In this document: piece by piece, positions 1-8,071 of the stretch
Layout: every line of letters starts with the position of its first letter
Numbering within the stretch: the first letter of the stretch is position 1
Assembly: GCF_900101705.1 (NCBI RefSeq)
Contig: NZ_FNAC01000003.1
Span: 62,001-126,000, forward strand
DNA length: 64,000 bases
From: Algoriphagus faecimaris
Lineage (GTDB): Bacteria > Bacteroidota > Bacteroidia > Cytophagales > Cyclobacteriaceae
Reading direction: 5' to 3'
Translations under genes and position numbers: made by a program
Notes under the pieces: generated by a model
Database searches by the model: none
What the model saw: the letters and a program-made list of their open reading frames with translations, nothing else
What the model was told of the DNA's origin: nothing

Positions 1-45
1 TGCCTTTTGATTTGTGGTAGTCAATTTGTTTTGATTAGAGGGCGA

Positions 46-888
46 TTACATCATCGCAAAGAACATGTCCAAATCTGGAATTAATACGATCCGCGTTCTT
101 CGGTTTCTAGCCATATTTTCTGGAGTGTCATTTTCTACAATCGGCATGTAGCTCGCACGTCCCGCTGCGATCATTTTTTCTGGTGCCACTTGGTATTTTT
201 CCTGTAGCTCTCGCACGATCGAGGTAGCTCTTTTGACTGACAAGTCCCAATTATCTTGGACCACTGCATTGGAAATGGATCTTGGGTCAGTATGGCCTTC
301 GATCATGACTTGCAAGCTTGGTTCCGCATTGATCACCTCAGCCAATTTTTTCAATAATGGATTCGCTTTTTGATTGATTCTGTAGCTGGCTGTGTTGAAA
401 AGCAATTTATCAGAGACTGAGATCATCACGACTGTATTTTCAATACTGATATTGATGTCATCTTCACCCTCACCTTCTGAAGAAATGGACTGCTTGATAT
501 TGTGCTCGATCGCCAAATTTACCGAGTCTTCCATGGTTTTGGCCTCAGCGAGTAGTGCCGGGTCTACGTTTTGGAGGGTTTGTTCCAACTTGGCCCGCTG
601 ATTTTTTGAAACGGGAACCGATCCATCAAAGCTTAACAGCGAATTGTTGCTTTCTTCCAGCTGGGTGTTGGTGTCCCGGAGGCTGTTGATTCGAGCGTTA
701 TATTCGGCCACACGCTGTTCGATTGCCTCCATTTTTTCTTCCAATTCGGTTTTTTCCTTGTTCACTTCGGCTAGTTCGAATTGGGTTTGATACAAGTTGC
801 CCTCCAGTTCGGTGTATTTCTTCTTAGATACACAGGAAAGGGAAAGCGTGACCCCTACTAGGGTTACTAGGACTATTGACTTTTTCAT
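46..888 (-). CDS. OmpA-family lipoprotein with coiled-coil stalk
   Basis: This is an outer-membrane or periplasmic protein of 280 residues that probably ties the outer membrane to peptidoglycan. An N-terminal signal sequence ends in a lipobox-like LSLSC (Cys19). Residues about 25-80 are charged and rich in Glu, Lys and Leu with heptad spacing, as in a coiled coil. The last 130 residues form an OmpA C-terminal domain, with the conserved GHTDPR and the NRRTRIVL segment that contact peptidoglycan. The -3 residue of the lipobox is Ser rather than Leu, so lipidation is likely but not certain. The start is the ATG that gives an immediate signal peptide. The gene is divergent from the following lipoprotein gene and no partner is visible. 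Confidence 0.9.
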   Translation of the reverse strand: MKKSIVLVTLVGVTLSLSCVSKKKYTELEGNLYQTQFELAEVNKEKTELEEKMEAIEQRVAEYNARINSLRDTNTQLEESNNSLLSFDGSVPVSKNQRAKLEQTLQNVDPALLAEAKTMEDSVNLAIEHNIKQSISSEGEGEDDINISIENTVVMISVSDKLLFNTASYRINQKANPLLKKLAEVINAEPSLQVMIEGHTDPRSISNAVVQDNWDLSVKRATSIVRELQEKYQVAPEKMIAAGRASYMPIVENDTPENMARNRRTRIVLIPDLDMFFAMM

Positions 889-1200
889 AGTAGTAAAAGT
901 TTTGTTGGTTTGATCTCAATTTTGCAAATCTGCTGCCAAAAGAGGCTTTTCTAAAAATTGATCTTCCTTTTGATTTTTGAGAATCACTTTTATGTCGTTT
1001 GATTAAATCAAAATGAATTTTGTCAAAAAAAGGATTGGTTCGAGAAACGAGAGATCTTTCCATGGCATTTCGCTCATGTTGATTTTAAAAAAGAGTTAAA
1101 ATAATTACTTAGATCAAAGTTAGACCAGTTAAGTTTTAATTTTTTAGAATAGTTTTTCTATAATTATAAATTATATAAGAATCATTAAATTTTGAAGTCA
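889..1200. other. AT-rich divergent intergenic region
   Basis: This 312-bp gap separates two divergent lipoprotein genes. It is strongly A+T rich, especially 1085-1195, and should hold both promoters. I see no convincing coding sequence, hairpin or repeat. Short open frames here lack family features. Confidence 0.5.
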
Positions 1201-2352
1201 ATGAAAATCAAATTTTTACTCCCACTTTTACTTCTCCTTTGGTCTTGTGGAGAAAGTGACCAAGGCAAAGAGGGCCAGGTTTCTGCTCAAATCAACGTAA
1301 GCCTGGATACTGTAATGGTGGATGCAGGCGATGAGTTTCTTTTTCTACAGGATAACCTTTTTAATTCACAGCTAACGGCTGATGACCACTATTTGGTCAA
1401 TTACAATCGTAAAGATGGAATTGCAGAGTGGATTGATTTGGATGAGCTGAAATTGAAAAAGGTTTTGCAATTTGAAATGGATGGACCCAATGCCATTCCT
1501 CCTTATACTTCTGGGTTTTTGATAGAGGAGGACGAGAATATTTTCTTTTGGAATTATCGGTTTTACAAGATTTTTGATCAAAAAGGACAATTGGTCAAAG
1601 ACCTTGAGCTGGAAAAGCTGGCTCCTGAGCTTTTGGGAGGATCGGATGCATATCCTTCGAGGTTTTATCTAGACCCGAAGAATTCCAATCGTTTGCTCGG
1701 GCACTTTGTCAAATGGGAAGATAAGACCTACTTCATGTTGGATATTGATCTAGAGGCAGGTTCTATTACGGAGATGAATCTTCCCTTATTCGAAAAAACG
1801 CAAGTCTATAATACAGATATCATGTATGATGGTAGATGGATGGGTAGCTATGGACCCGGTATTTACCCTGCTTCCACTTCGGATAAAGTTATACTGGCGA
1901 CCAATGTGCTCAATGAAGTTCAGGTTTTTGACCTCGTTACGGATAGTTTGTATACCAAAAGTTGGGATACGCCACTTTTGGGTAGCAAGCGCACCTATCT
2001 TCCCCCTAAAGAAGCCGATGGACAAACTGGCGAAATAGAAGAGATTAGGAAATTAGCGGAGCAGGACATTAGCTACGGTAGGCTGGTTTGGGATAAGGAA
2101 GATCGGCAGTTTTATCGTTTTTCTACCAAAAGTTATTTTGGTGAGGAAAAAGATGAATATGGAAGCTATGTAGTCACTCGTGCGGATGTTTTTCTGAGTG
2201 TTTTTGATGAGGACTTAGAGCTGATAGCCGAAGCACTGATCCCTGAGATGAATTCGGTTCCCAAAAGGCATTTTGTCAAGGATGGTAAAATCTGGGTCTA
2301 TATAAACATGGAGGATGAGTTGGGTTTTGTGAGCGTGGAGGTGGATTTTTGA
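1201..2352 (+). CDS. DUF4221-like lipoprotein
   Basis: This 383-residue protein is a probable surface or periplasmic lipoprotein. It has a short hydrophobic signal and a clean lipobox LWSC (Cys16), followed by a Gly/Ser/Glu-rich linker. The rest is beta-rich, with repeated short hydrophobic and aromatic segments ending in Asp/Asn turns, suggesting a beta-propeller like other DUF4221 proteins of Bacteroidota. No catalytic motif is visible and the function is unknown. I chose the ATG at 1201 rather than the TTG at 1192 because it gives a normal signal peptide. The neighbours are unrelated in function: the restriction island starts 80 bp downstream. Confidence 0.8.
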   Translation: MKIKFLLPLLLLLWSCGESDQGKEGQVSAQINVSLDTVMVDAGDEFLFLQDNLFNSQLTADDHYLVNYNRKDGIAEWIDLDELKLKKVLQFEMDGPNAIPPYTSGFLIEEDENIFFWNYRFYKIFDQKGQLVKDLELEKLAPELLGGSDAYPSRFYLDPKNSNRLLGHFVKWEDKTYFMLDIDLEAGSITEMNLPLFEKTQVYNTDIMYDGRWMGSYGPGIYPASTSDKVILATNVLNEVQVFDLVTDSLYTKSWDTPLLGSKRTYLPPKEADGQTGEIEEIRKLAEQDISYGRLVWDKEDRQFYRFSTKSYFGEEKDEYGSYVVTRADVFLSVFDEDLELIAEALIPEMNSVPKRHFVKDGKIWVYINMEDELGFVSVEVDF

Positions 2353-2357
2353 TATTT

Positions 2358-2372
2358 AGTATAAACTATACT
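2358..2372. promoter_or_regulatory. Small inverted repeat before the restriction island
   Basis: AGTATA-AAC-TATACT is a perfect 6-bp inverted repeat just after the DUF4221 stop codon and about 60 bp before the first hsdS. It is the only dyad in the 80-bp leader of the island, so it could be an operator. No binding protein is identified; the HTH-bearing RhuM protein in the island is one candidate. Confidence 0.3.
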
Positions 2373-2432
2373 TAATAAAAAAATCTGATTTTTTTGAAAC
2401 CTTTATTTTGATTTTTAGGTATAATTCGGATA

Positions 2433-3026
2433 TTGGTAGGAATTATACTCAGAAATAAATTGAAGATTCAACTCAAAAAGATAGCAAATATTCGCTCAGG
2501 AGTCTTTTTTAAGCCGTATTCACAGGGGGATGTGATGTATTTGCAGGCAAAAGACTTTGATAAAAATGGAAAGCTTTCTTCTCCTCTTTTTCCAGCATTG
2601 AAATGGACAGATGTTTCGGAAAAACATTTGCTAAATTCAGGAGATGTGGTCTTCGCTGCTAAGGGTTGGAAGAATTTTGCGTCAGTTTATGACAATTCTG
2701 GTCTTCCTGCTGTTGCCTCAACTTCTTTTTTGGTTATTTCCCTTGTAGTGGATTATATTGAGCCTAGATTTTTGGCTTGGTGGCTTAATTCAATGGAAAT
2801 TCAGGAATTTTTGAAAGGTATTGCAAAAGGAACTTCCCTTCCGTCGATCACTAAGGCCCAAATGGAACAACTGGAAGTCCTAATTTTACCCAAAAAAATT
2901 CAGGAAAAGTTGATCAAGGTTTATGATTTGTCTATTCAAGAAAAGGAGCTACAGCATCAGATTGCTCAACTTAGATCTCAAAAACTGGAATTTGAAATTA
3001 AAAAAGCATTAACCCGCTATGAATAA
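2433..3026 (+). CDS. hsdS: Half-size type I restriction specificity subunit (single TRD)
   Basis: This protein of about 190 residues is a DNA-recognition subunit of a type I restriction-modification system. Residues 10-155 form one target-recognition domain: it opens with LKKIANIRSG, has the late motif GTSLPSITKAQMEQLEVLILP, and is followed by a coiled-coil helix (155-190) that spaces TRDs and binds HsdM. A normal HsdS has two such units, so this is exactly half. No decayed second TRD lies upstream, since only 80 bp separate it from the previous gene. No ATG start exists; TTG at 2433 or TTG at 2460 must be used. Its end overlaps hsdM by 8 bp. Such half-subunits can work as dimers, which here is an inference. 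Confidence 0.8.
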   Translation: MVGIILRNKLKIQLKKIANIRSGVFFKPYSQGDVMYLQAKDFDKNGKLSSPLFPALKWTDVSEKHLLNSGDVVFAAKGWKNFASVYDNSGLPAVASTSFLVISLVVDYIEPRFLAWWLNSMEIQEFLKGIAKGTSLPSITKAQMEQLEVLILPKKIQEKLIKVYDLSIQEKELQHQIAQLRSQKLEFEIKKALTRYE

Positions 3027-4587
3027 GAAGATTACTCAAAAGGATATTAATGATGCAGTTTGGAGAGCTTGCGATACCTTCCGGGGTAGTATAGATCCCA
3101 GTGTATATAAGGATTATGTGTTGACGATGCTTTTTGTCAAATACCTCAGCGATGTGCATGACGATAAGCAGGAAGAGTATCTCAAAAAGTACAATGGAGA
3201 TCAAGAGCGAGCCAAACGTGCCATGCAATACGAGCGCTTTATTGTACCCGAACACAGCCATTTCAAATACCTCTACGAAAATCGAAATGCAGTCAACATA
3301 GGAGAACTGATCGATATTGCTTTGGTGGACTTGGAAGAAGCCAATCGGGAAAAGCTCTACAGTGAAGATGGGGCAGGGATTTTTAAAAATATCAGCTTTA
3401 ACAGTAGTGTGCTCGGGGAGCCCAAAGACAAGAATACTAGACTAAAAAATCTTCTTTTGGACTTTAATCGGCCTGAACTGGATCTCCGCCCATCACATCT
3501 GGCGGGAGTGGATATTATTGGAGGGGCATACGAATACCTGATTTCCAACTTTGCCTCAGATGCGGGTAAAAAGGCGGGAGAGTTCTTCACCCCAAGTGAA
3601 GTATCTACACTTTTGGCAAAGCTCACCAAATCTGCACCGGGTTCGCGTATCTGTGATCCCACTTGCGGTTCGGGTTCACTGCTGATCAAGGCAGGGCAGG
3701 AGGTAGGTTCACCCAATTTTTCCCTGTATGGACAGGAAGCCAACGGCAGTACCTGGGCTTTGGCGGTGATGAATATGTTTTTGCATGGCTTCGATAATGC
3801 CAAAATCCGCTGGGGGGATACCATTCGAAATCCTAAACTAAGAGAAGGTGACTCCTTGATGAAGTTTGATACGGTTGTGGCCAATCCTCCTTTTTCCTTA
3901 GATAAATGGGGGAAAGTTGAGGACAAAGACGGAGAGAAGACCACTATTACTTGGGACCCGGAGACGGACCGATACAATCGCTTTTGGAGAGGTATCCCTC
4001 CCAAAAGTAAAGGAGACTGGGCTTTTATTTCGCACATGATTGAGACTACGTATGAAGGTAAAGGTAAAGTCGGCGTAGTGGTGCCCCATGGTGTGCTTTT
4101 CAGGGGGAGCTCCGAGGGTAAAATCCGTCAAAAAACCATTGAAGAAAATCTGCTCGAAGCGGTAATCGGTTTGCCAGCTAATCTCTTTTTTGGTACTGGG
4201 ATTCCGGCTGCGATTCTGGTTTTTAACAAAGGGAAAGGTTCCCATTCCGAAGTGCTCTTTATCGACGCATCCCAACACTACGAAGCAGCCAAAAACCAAA
4301 ACAAGCTTCGTGAGTCGGATATCATGCACATCGTGGATACCTACCAGGATTTTCAATCAGGCAAATTTCAACCTGGCGTGGTGGAGGAGAAGTACAGCTA
4401 CGTGGCTAAGTTTGAGGAGATCAAGGAAAATGACTTTAACCTGAATATTCCCCGCTATGTGGACACTTTTGAAGAGGAACCCGAGGTGGATATCGCGGCC
4501 GTGCAAAAGGAGATTGACCAATTGGAAGGTGAACTGAAGGAAGTACAGGCAGAAATGGATCGATATCTCAAAGAACTAATGGGCTAA
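3019..4587 (+). CDS. hsdM: Type I restriction-modification N6-adenine methyltransferase
   Basis: HsdM uses S-adenosylmethionine to methylate adenine at the site chosen by HsdS and is required for both methylation and restriction complexes. The N-terminal 130 residues are the helical HsdM_N domain (ITQKDINDAVWRACDTFRG). The Rossmann methyltransferase domain follows, with the AdoMet motif DPTCGSGS at residues 213-220 and the catalytic NPPF at 289-292. A coiled-coil tail runs from about 485 to the end. At 522 residues it is full length. It overlaps the half-hsdS by 8 bp and is 2 bp from the RhuM gene, so translation is probably coupled through the operon. Confidence 0.96.
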   Translation: MNKKITQKDINDAVWRACDTFRGSIDPSVYKDYVLTMLFVKYLSDVHDDKQEEYLKKYNGDQERAKRAMQYERFIVPEHSHFKYLYENRNAVNIGELIDIALVDLEEANREKLYSEDGAGIFKNISFNSSVLGEPKDKNTRLKNLLLDFNRPELDLRPSHLAGVDIIGGAYEYLISNFASDAGKKAGEFFTPSEVSTLLAKLTKSAPGSRICDPTCGSGSLLIKAGQEVGSPNFSLYGQEANGSTWALAVMNMFLHGFDNAKIRWGDTIRNPKLREGDSLMKFDTVVANPPFSLDKWGKVEDKDGEKTTITWDPETDRYNRFWRGIPPKSKGDWAFISHMIETTYEGKGKVGVVVPHGVLFRGSSEGKIRQKTIEENLLEAVIGLPANLFFGTGIPAAILVFNKGKGSHSEVLFIDASQHYEAAKNQNKLRESDIMHIVDTYQDFQSGKFQPGVVEEKYSYVAKFEEIKENDFNLNIPRYVDTFEEEPEVDIAAVQKEIDQLEGELKEVQAEMDRYLKELMG

Positions 4588-4589
4588 AC

Positions 4590-5588
4590 ATGGAAAGCAG
4601 CATCTTAATCTATCAGACTGAAGATGGTAAAACAAAAATTGAAACCCGCCTTGAAAATGAGACGGTGTGGTTAACTCAGGCCCAGCTTTGCAACCTGTTT
4701 CAAAAATCCAAATCGACCATCAGTGAGCATATTAAGAATATTTTCGAAGAAGGTGAATTGGATGAGATCTCAGTTGTTCGGTATTTCCGAACAACTGCCG
4801 CAGATGGAAAAAGTTACGAGACGAACCACTATAATTTGGACGTGATCATCTCTGTCGGCTATCGGGTAAAGAGCCTTCAAGGAACCAAATTCCGACAATG
4901 GGCTACGGCAAGATTGAGGGAATACTTGATCAAGGGTTTTACACTCAATGATGAGTTACTCAAAGAGGCCGGAGGAGGAAACTATTTCGATGAGCTTCTC
5001 GCTCGCATCCGCGACATAAGGAGTAGCGAAAAAGTCTTCTGGAGAAAGGTTCTGGATATCTATGCCACCAGTATTGATTATGACCCTAAAAGTGAGCTTT
5101 CGGTGCTGTTTTTTCAGACTGTTCAAAACAAAATGCACTGGGCCGCTCACGGCCATACAGCTGCTGAACTGATCTATAAGCGAATAGATGCCTCCAAGCC
5201 TAATCTAGGCTTGACCAATTTCAAAGGTGCTAAGCCTACCAAACAGGAGCTGGAAATCGCCAAGAATTACCTCAATGCCGAGGAACTGAATATACTCAAT
5301 AGAATGGTGACGGCTTATTTGGAATTGGCGGAGCTTCAGGCACTCAATCGCAAGCCGATGTACATGAAAGACTGGATCAGCCGATTGGAAGATTTTCTAC
5401 GGATGACGGGCAATGAAATCCTAGATCATGCTGGAAAGATCAGTCATCAGCAGATGCTGGACAAGGCCCGTCAGGAGTACGAAAAATACAAGGCAATGAC
5501 TTCCTCTGAGCTGAGTGAAGCAGAAAAGCACTTTGTGAATTACCTGGAAAAGGAAACCCAAAAGTTGCCTAAACCAAAAAAGAATTAA
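4590..5588 (+). CDS. RhuM-family protein
   Basis: The 332-residue protein matches the RhuM family, first named from a Salmonella pathogenicity island and often found inside type I restriction loci. The N-terminal 110 residues contain a helix-turn-helix-like stretch (LTQAQLCNLFQKSKSTISEH) and the family segments VVRYFRTTAADGKSYE and YNLDVIISVGYRVKS. The C-terminal part, from about 130, is helical with LSVLFFQTVQNKMHWAAHGHTAAELI. The molecular role is not established; DNA binding is suggested by the N-terminus. It lies 2 bp after hsdM and 4 bp before the next gene, within the operon. Confidence 0.9.
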   Translation: MESSILIYQTEDGKTKIETRLENETVWLTQAQLCNLFQKSKSTISEHIKNIFEEGELDEISVVRYFRTTAADGKSYETNHYNLDVIISVGYRVKSLQGTKFRQWATARLREYLIKGFTLNDELLKEAGGGNYFDELLARIRDIRSSEKVFWRKVLDIYATSIDYDPKSELSVLFFQTVQNKMHWAAHGHTAAELIYKRIDASKPNLGLTNFKGAKPTKQELEIAKNYLNAEELNILNRMVTAYLELAELQALNRKPMYMKDWISRLEDFLRMTGNEILDHAGKISHQQMLDKARQEYEKYKAMTSSELSEAEKHFVNYLEKETQKLPKPKKN

Positions 5589-5592
5589 ACCT

Positions 5593-6843
5593 ATGAGCCT
5601 ATTCCATCGCCAACGTTTACTTTCTGGCATCCGGGAAACGCATAAGGTTCCGGTTCAATCCGATTGGGCTTATGCTATTCGGAAGCAAGCCAGGTTGATC
5701 TTGTTGCCCCTATTTAGGGAAGTAGTTGTTTGTTGGAAGGAGGAGAAAAATGGAAAAAGACCTTACCTTACTGAACTTTCAGAGGAGCTTTATCTCGTTT
5801 TTCAAAAAGTGGGTCAAATGTCTGATAGAATTTTTCCTCTTGTGAAAGAAAAAGTATCTGGATTTATTCAATCTCTTTCAAATTCAGAAAAATCAGTATT
5901 GAAGTTCTATTTCTTGAGCGAGGATCTATCTATTGAATTGCTTTCCCAGCAAATAATTGAACCAATCACGGATGATCCTATTTCGCTTGATAAGATAGAT
6001 AAGGGTGTAGGGAAAGAATTGAATGATCAATTCAAGGATTTTTCAGATGTGCAACTAGAATCGCATCTTCTGAATGAGCTGGGAGAACTCGAAAACATTC
6101 TTTCCGATTCCGATCTGGAAATAGGCCTTGACCCCGAAGCCATTATCCGAATCAATGAAGCATTTTCGGACTATCTGGATATTCCTTACGGGGAGATTTC
6201 GTTGATCCAAAAGCCTCTTGACGAGTGGGATTTTTGGGAGAAAGTCGCTATGGAGGAACGCGAAACTGTGGGCAAGCGAATCCACACCGACCGGGGTCTG
6301 GAATGGGTTGAGTGCTGGCTGCTTGCAGATTATTCTATTCGAGTTAAAGGGCAGCTGGAAGATCCTCGAGAAAGGAATGAAGCAGCAATTGCAGCCCTCA
6401 AAAAAGAATTTACGATTATTATCGATTCCCTTCAGACTAGACTTAAAGAGCGGTATCACCTTGTCAATAGTCAGGTGCATTATACTTTCTTCACCCAACG
6501 GGAATCCTTGGAAAATATCCTCCCCCAAGAAGGAATTGACTTTTTTATCAATCAGATCGGGGCCCATGGGGCGGACGATTTTGTCGGACATATCAATGTA
6601 TCCATCCGACGCTATCAGCATAAAGTGCTTCAGGAGTGGGGAACTCAGATTCCTGTTTATTTGGACCTTCGCCATTGGATAGATGAAGATGAGATCAACG
6701 AGTATCAAGTTTGGGTGCTGTCCATAGGGCAAGAGGAGATGCCGCTTGAGACTACCTTTTCCGAAGAGCAGATCGAGTCCATCGTCCAAGCGATCCTTGC
6801 GGAAATCCACCGCTGCTACAAGCTAGACCACGAAAACGAATGA
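5593..6843 (+). CDS. Uncharacterised restriction-island protein
   Basis: I do not recognise this 416-residue protein. It is acidic, has no signal peptide or membrane segment, and is mostly helical in its first 190 residues. The C-terminal half (about 210-410) mixes beta and alpha and is rich in Trp and His (for example DLRHWIDEDEINEYQVW). I see no Walker, nuclease or methylase motif. It starts 4 bp after the RhuM gene and its stop overlaps the hsdS start as ATGA, so it is translated with the type I genes. That context suggests an accessory or unlinked defence role, which is inference only. Confidence 0.85.
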   Translation: MSLFHRQRLLSGIRETHKVPVQSDWAYAIRKQARLILLPLFREVVVCWKEEKNGKRPYLTELSEELYLVFQKVGQMSDRIFPLVKEKVSGFIQSLSNSEKSVLKFYFLSEDLSIELLSQQIIEPITDDPISLDKIDKGVGKELNDQFKDFSDVQLESHLLNELGELENILSDSDLEIGLDPEAIIRINEAFSDYLDIPYGEISLIQKPLDEWDFWEKVAMEERETVGKRIHTDRGLEWVECWLLADYSIRVKGQLEDPRERNEAAIAALKKEFTIIIDSLQTRLKERYHLVNSQVHYTFFTQRESLENILPQEGIDFFINQIGAHGADDFVGHINVSIRRYQHKVLQEWGTQIPVYLDLRHWIDEDEINEYQVWVLSIGQEEMPLETTFSEEQIESIVQAILAEIHRCYKLDHENE

Positions 6844-8060
6844 CAGAGAATAAAGCAAAAAAATTAGGATTGGAGTTTGAAGTTCCAGAGGGGTGGAAGG
6901 TATATGAGCTTGGTAAATTGGTTGAGGAGAAAAGGCCAATTTCTTATGGTATAGTACAAACGGGGGACCCGGTTGAAGGTGGTATTCCATGTGTAAGAGT
7001 TACCGATATCGTGGATGGACAAATTGACCGATCAAACCTAATTACAACATCAAAAAAAATAAGTGATGGGTACAAAAGAACCCAATTAAAAAAAGGCGAT
7101 TTGGTGATGGCTTTGCGAGGAAAAATTGGTCAAATCGCAAAAATTGGAGATGAGTTGGTAGGAGCAAATCTTACTCGTGGGGTAGCTTTGATAGCATTGA
7201 AAGACTCATTTTTTAATGATTTTATTCTTCATCAAATTTCCTCGGAAAGAACAGCTAAAGTTTTAGAGAGAAATTTAAATGGATCAGCATTACAGGAACT
7301 ATCAATCGGTATTTTAAGGAAAGTACCAATTCTAGTTCCAATAAATCTTCACGAGCAGCGAGCCATCGCCCAAGTGCTGGGGAAGATGGACGAGGCCATT
7401 CAGACCACCGAGCGCCTGATCGCCCAAAAAGAACTCCGCAAAAAATGGCTGATGCAGCATCTGCTGATGGGGAAACTTCGGCTGTTGGATCAAAATGGGA
7501 GACTGTTTGAGGAGGAGTGGAAGGAGCAACCTCTAAAAAAAATTTGCAAAATCACCAAAGGGGAGCAATTGAATAGATTGGATCTTGATAAAACTGGTAA
7601 CTATCCTTCTTACAGCGGTGGGATTTCTCCTTCTGGTTATACCAATGAATGGAACACAGCTGAGAATACAATAATCATAAGTGAAGGAGGGAATTCCTGT
7701 GGATACGTGAATTTTATTACAACTAAATTTTGGAGTGGAGGTCATTGTTATTCCCTATTAGAATTGAATAAAATAATTGACAGAGATTTCCTGTTCCAGA
7801 CTTTGAAGTTTAATGAACCATCAATAATGAAGCTTAGAGTTGGATCTGGGTTGCCAAATGTTCAAAAAAAGGATCTAGAGAATTATAGACTTTTACTTCC
7901 TTCAGTAGAAGAACAAACCGCCATCGCTCGGGTACTTCAAACTGCCGATCAGGAAATCAGCTTGCTCAAAGCCAAAGCGGATAAGCTGCGAGAACAGAAA
8001 AAAGGAATGATGCAGCTGCTGTTGACGGGGAAGGTTAGATTAAAAAATTTAGAGAATTAA
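6840..8060 (+). CDS. hsdS: Full-length type I restriction specificity subunit
   Basis: This 406-residue HsdS has the usual two TRD-plus-helix units. TRD1 spans about 18-165 and is followed by a central conserved region (HEQRAIAQVLGKMDEAI and on to MQHLLMGKLRL). TRD2 spans about 225-355 and is followed by the distal conserved region (EEQTAIARVLQTADQEI and on to MQLLLTGKVRL). The two helical regions are clearly repeats of each other. The TRD segments are visibly richer in A+T than the helical regions, as expected for exchangeable domains. It is the second specificity gene of this island, beside the half-size copy at 2433. Confidence 0.95.
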   Translation: MTENKAKKLGLEFEVPEGWKVYELGKLVEEKRPISYGIVQTGDPVEGGIPCVRVTDIVDGQIDRSNLITTSKKISDGYKRTQLKKGDLVMALRGKIGQIAKIGDELVGANLTRGVALIALKDSFFNDFILHQISSERTAKVLERNLNGSALQELSIGILRKVPILVPINLHEQRAIAQVLGKMDEAIQTTERLIAQKELRKKWLMQHLLMGKLRLLDQNGRLFEEEWKEQPLKKICKITKGEQLNRLDLDKTGNYPSYSGGISPSGYTNEWNTAENTIIISEGGNSCGYVNFITTKFWSGGHCYSLLELNKIIDRDFLFQTLKFNEPSIMKLRVGSGLPNVQKKDLENYRLLLPSVEEQTAIARVLQTADQEISLLKAKADKLREQKKGMMQLLLTGKVRLKNLEN

Positions 8061-8071
8061 ATACTGGAAAT

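Noticed and set aside
824-1063. 79-codon - strand frame upstream of the OmpA-type gene
   Set aside because: It overlaps the signal-peptide end of the OmpA gene, has no family features and lies in an A+T-rich promoter region.
2433-3026. Half-size hsdS as a frameshifted fragment of a normal hsdS
   Set aside because: Only 80 non-coding bases precede it and the unit is exactly one TRD plus helix, overlapping hsdM cleanly.
3357-4356. Long antisense open frames inside hsdM
   Set aside because: They mirror the codon pattern of hsdM, have no family features and no starts with plausible signals.
6055-6810. 251-codon antisense frame in the unknown gene at 5593
   Set aside because: It is a shadow of the + strand gene, which fits the operon by its overlaps; the antisense product has no recognisable domain.
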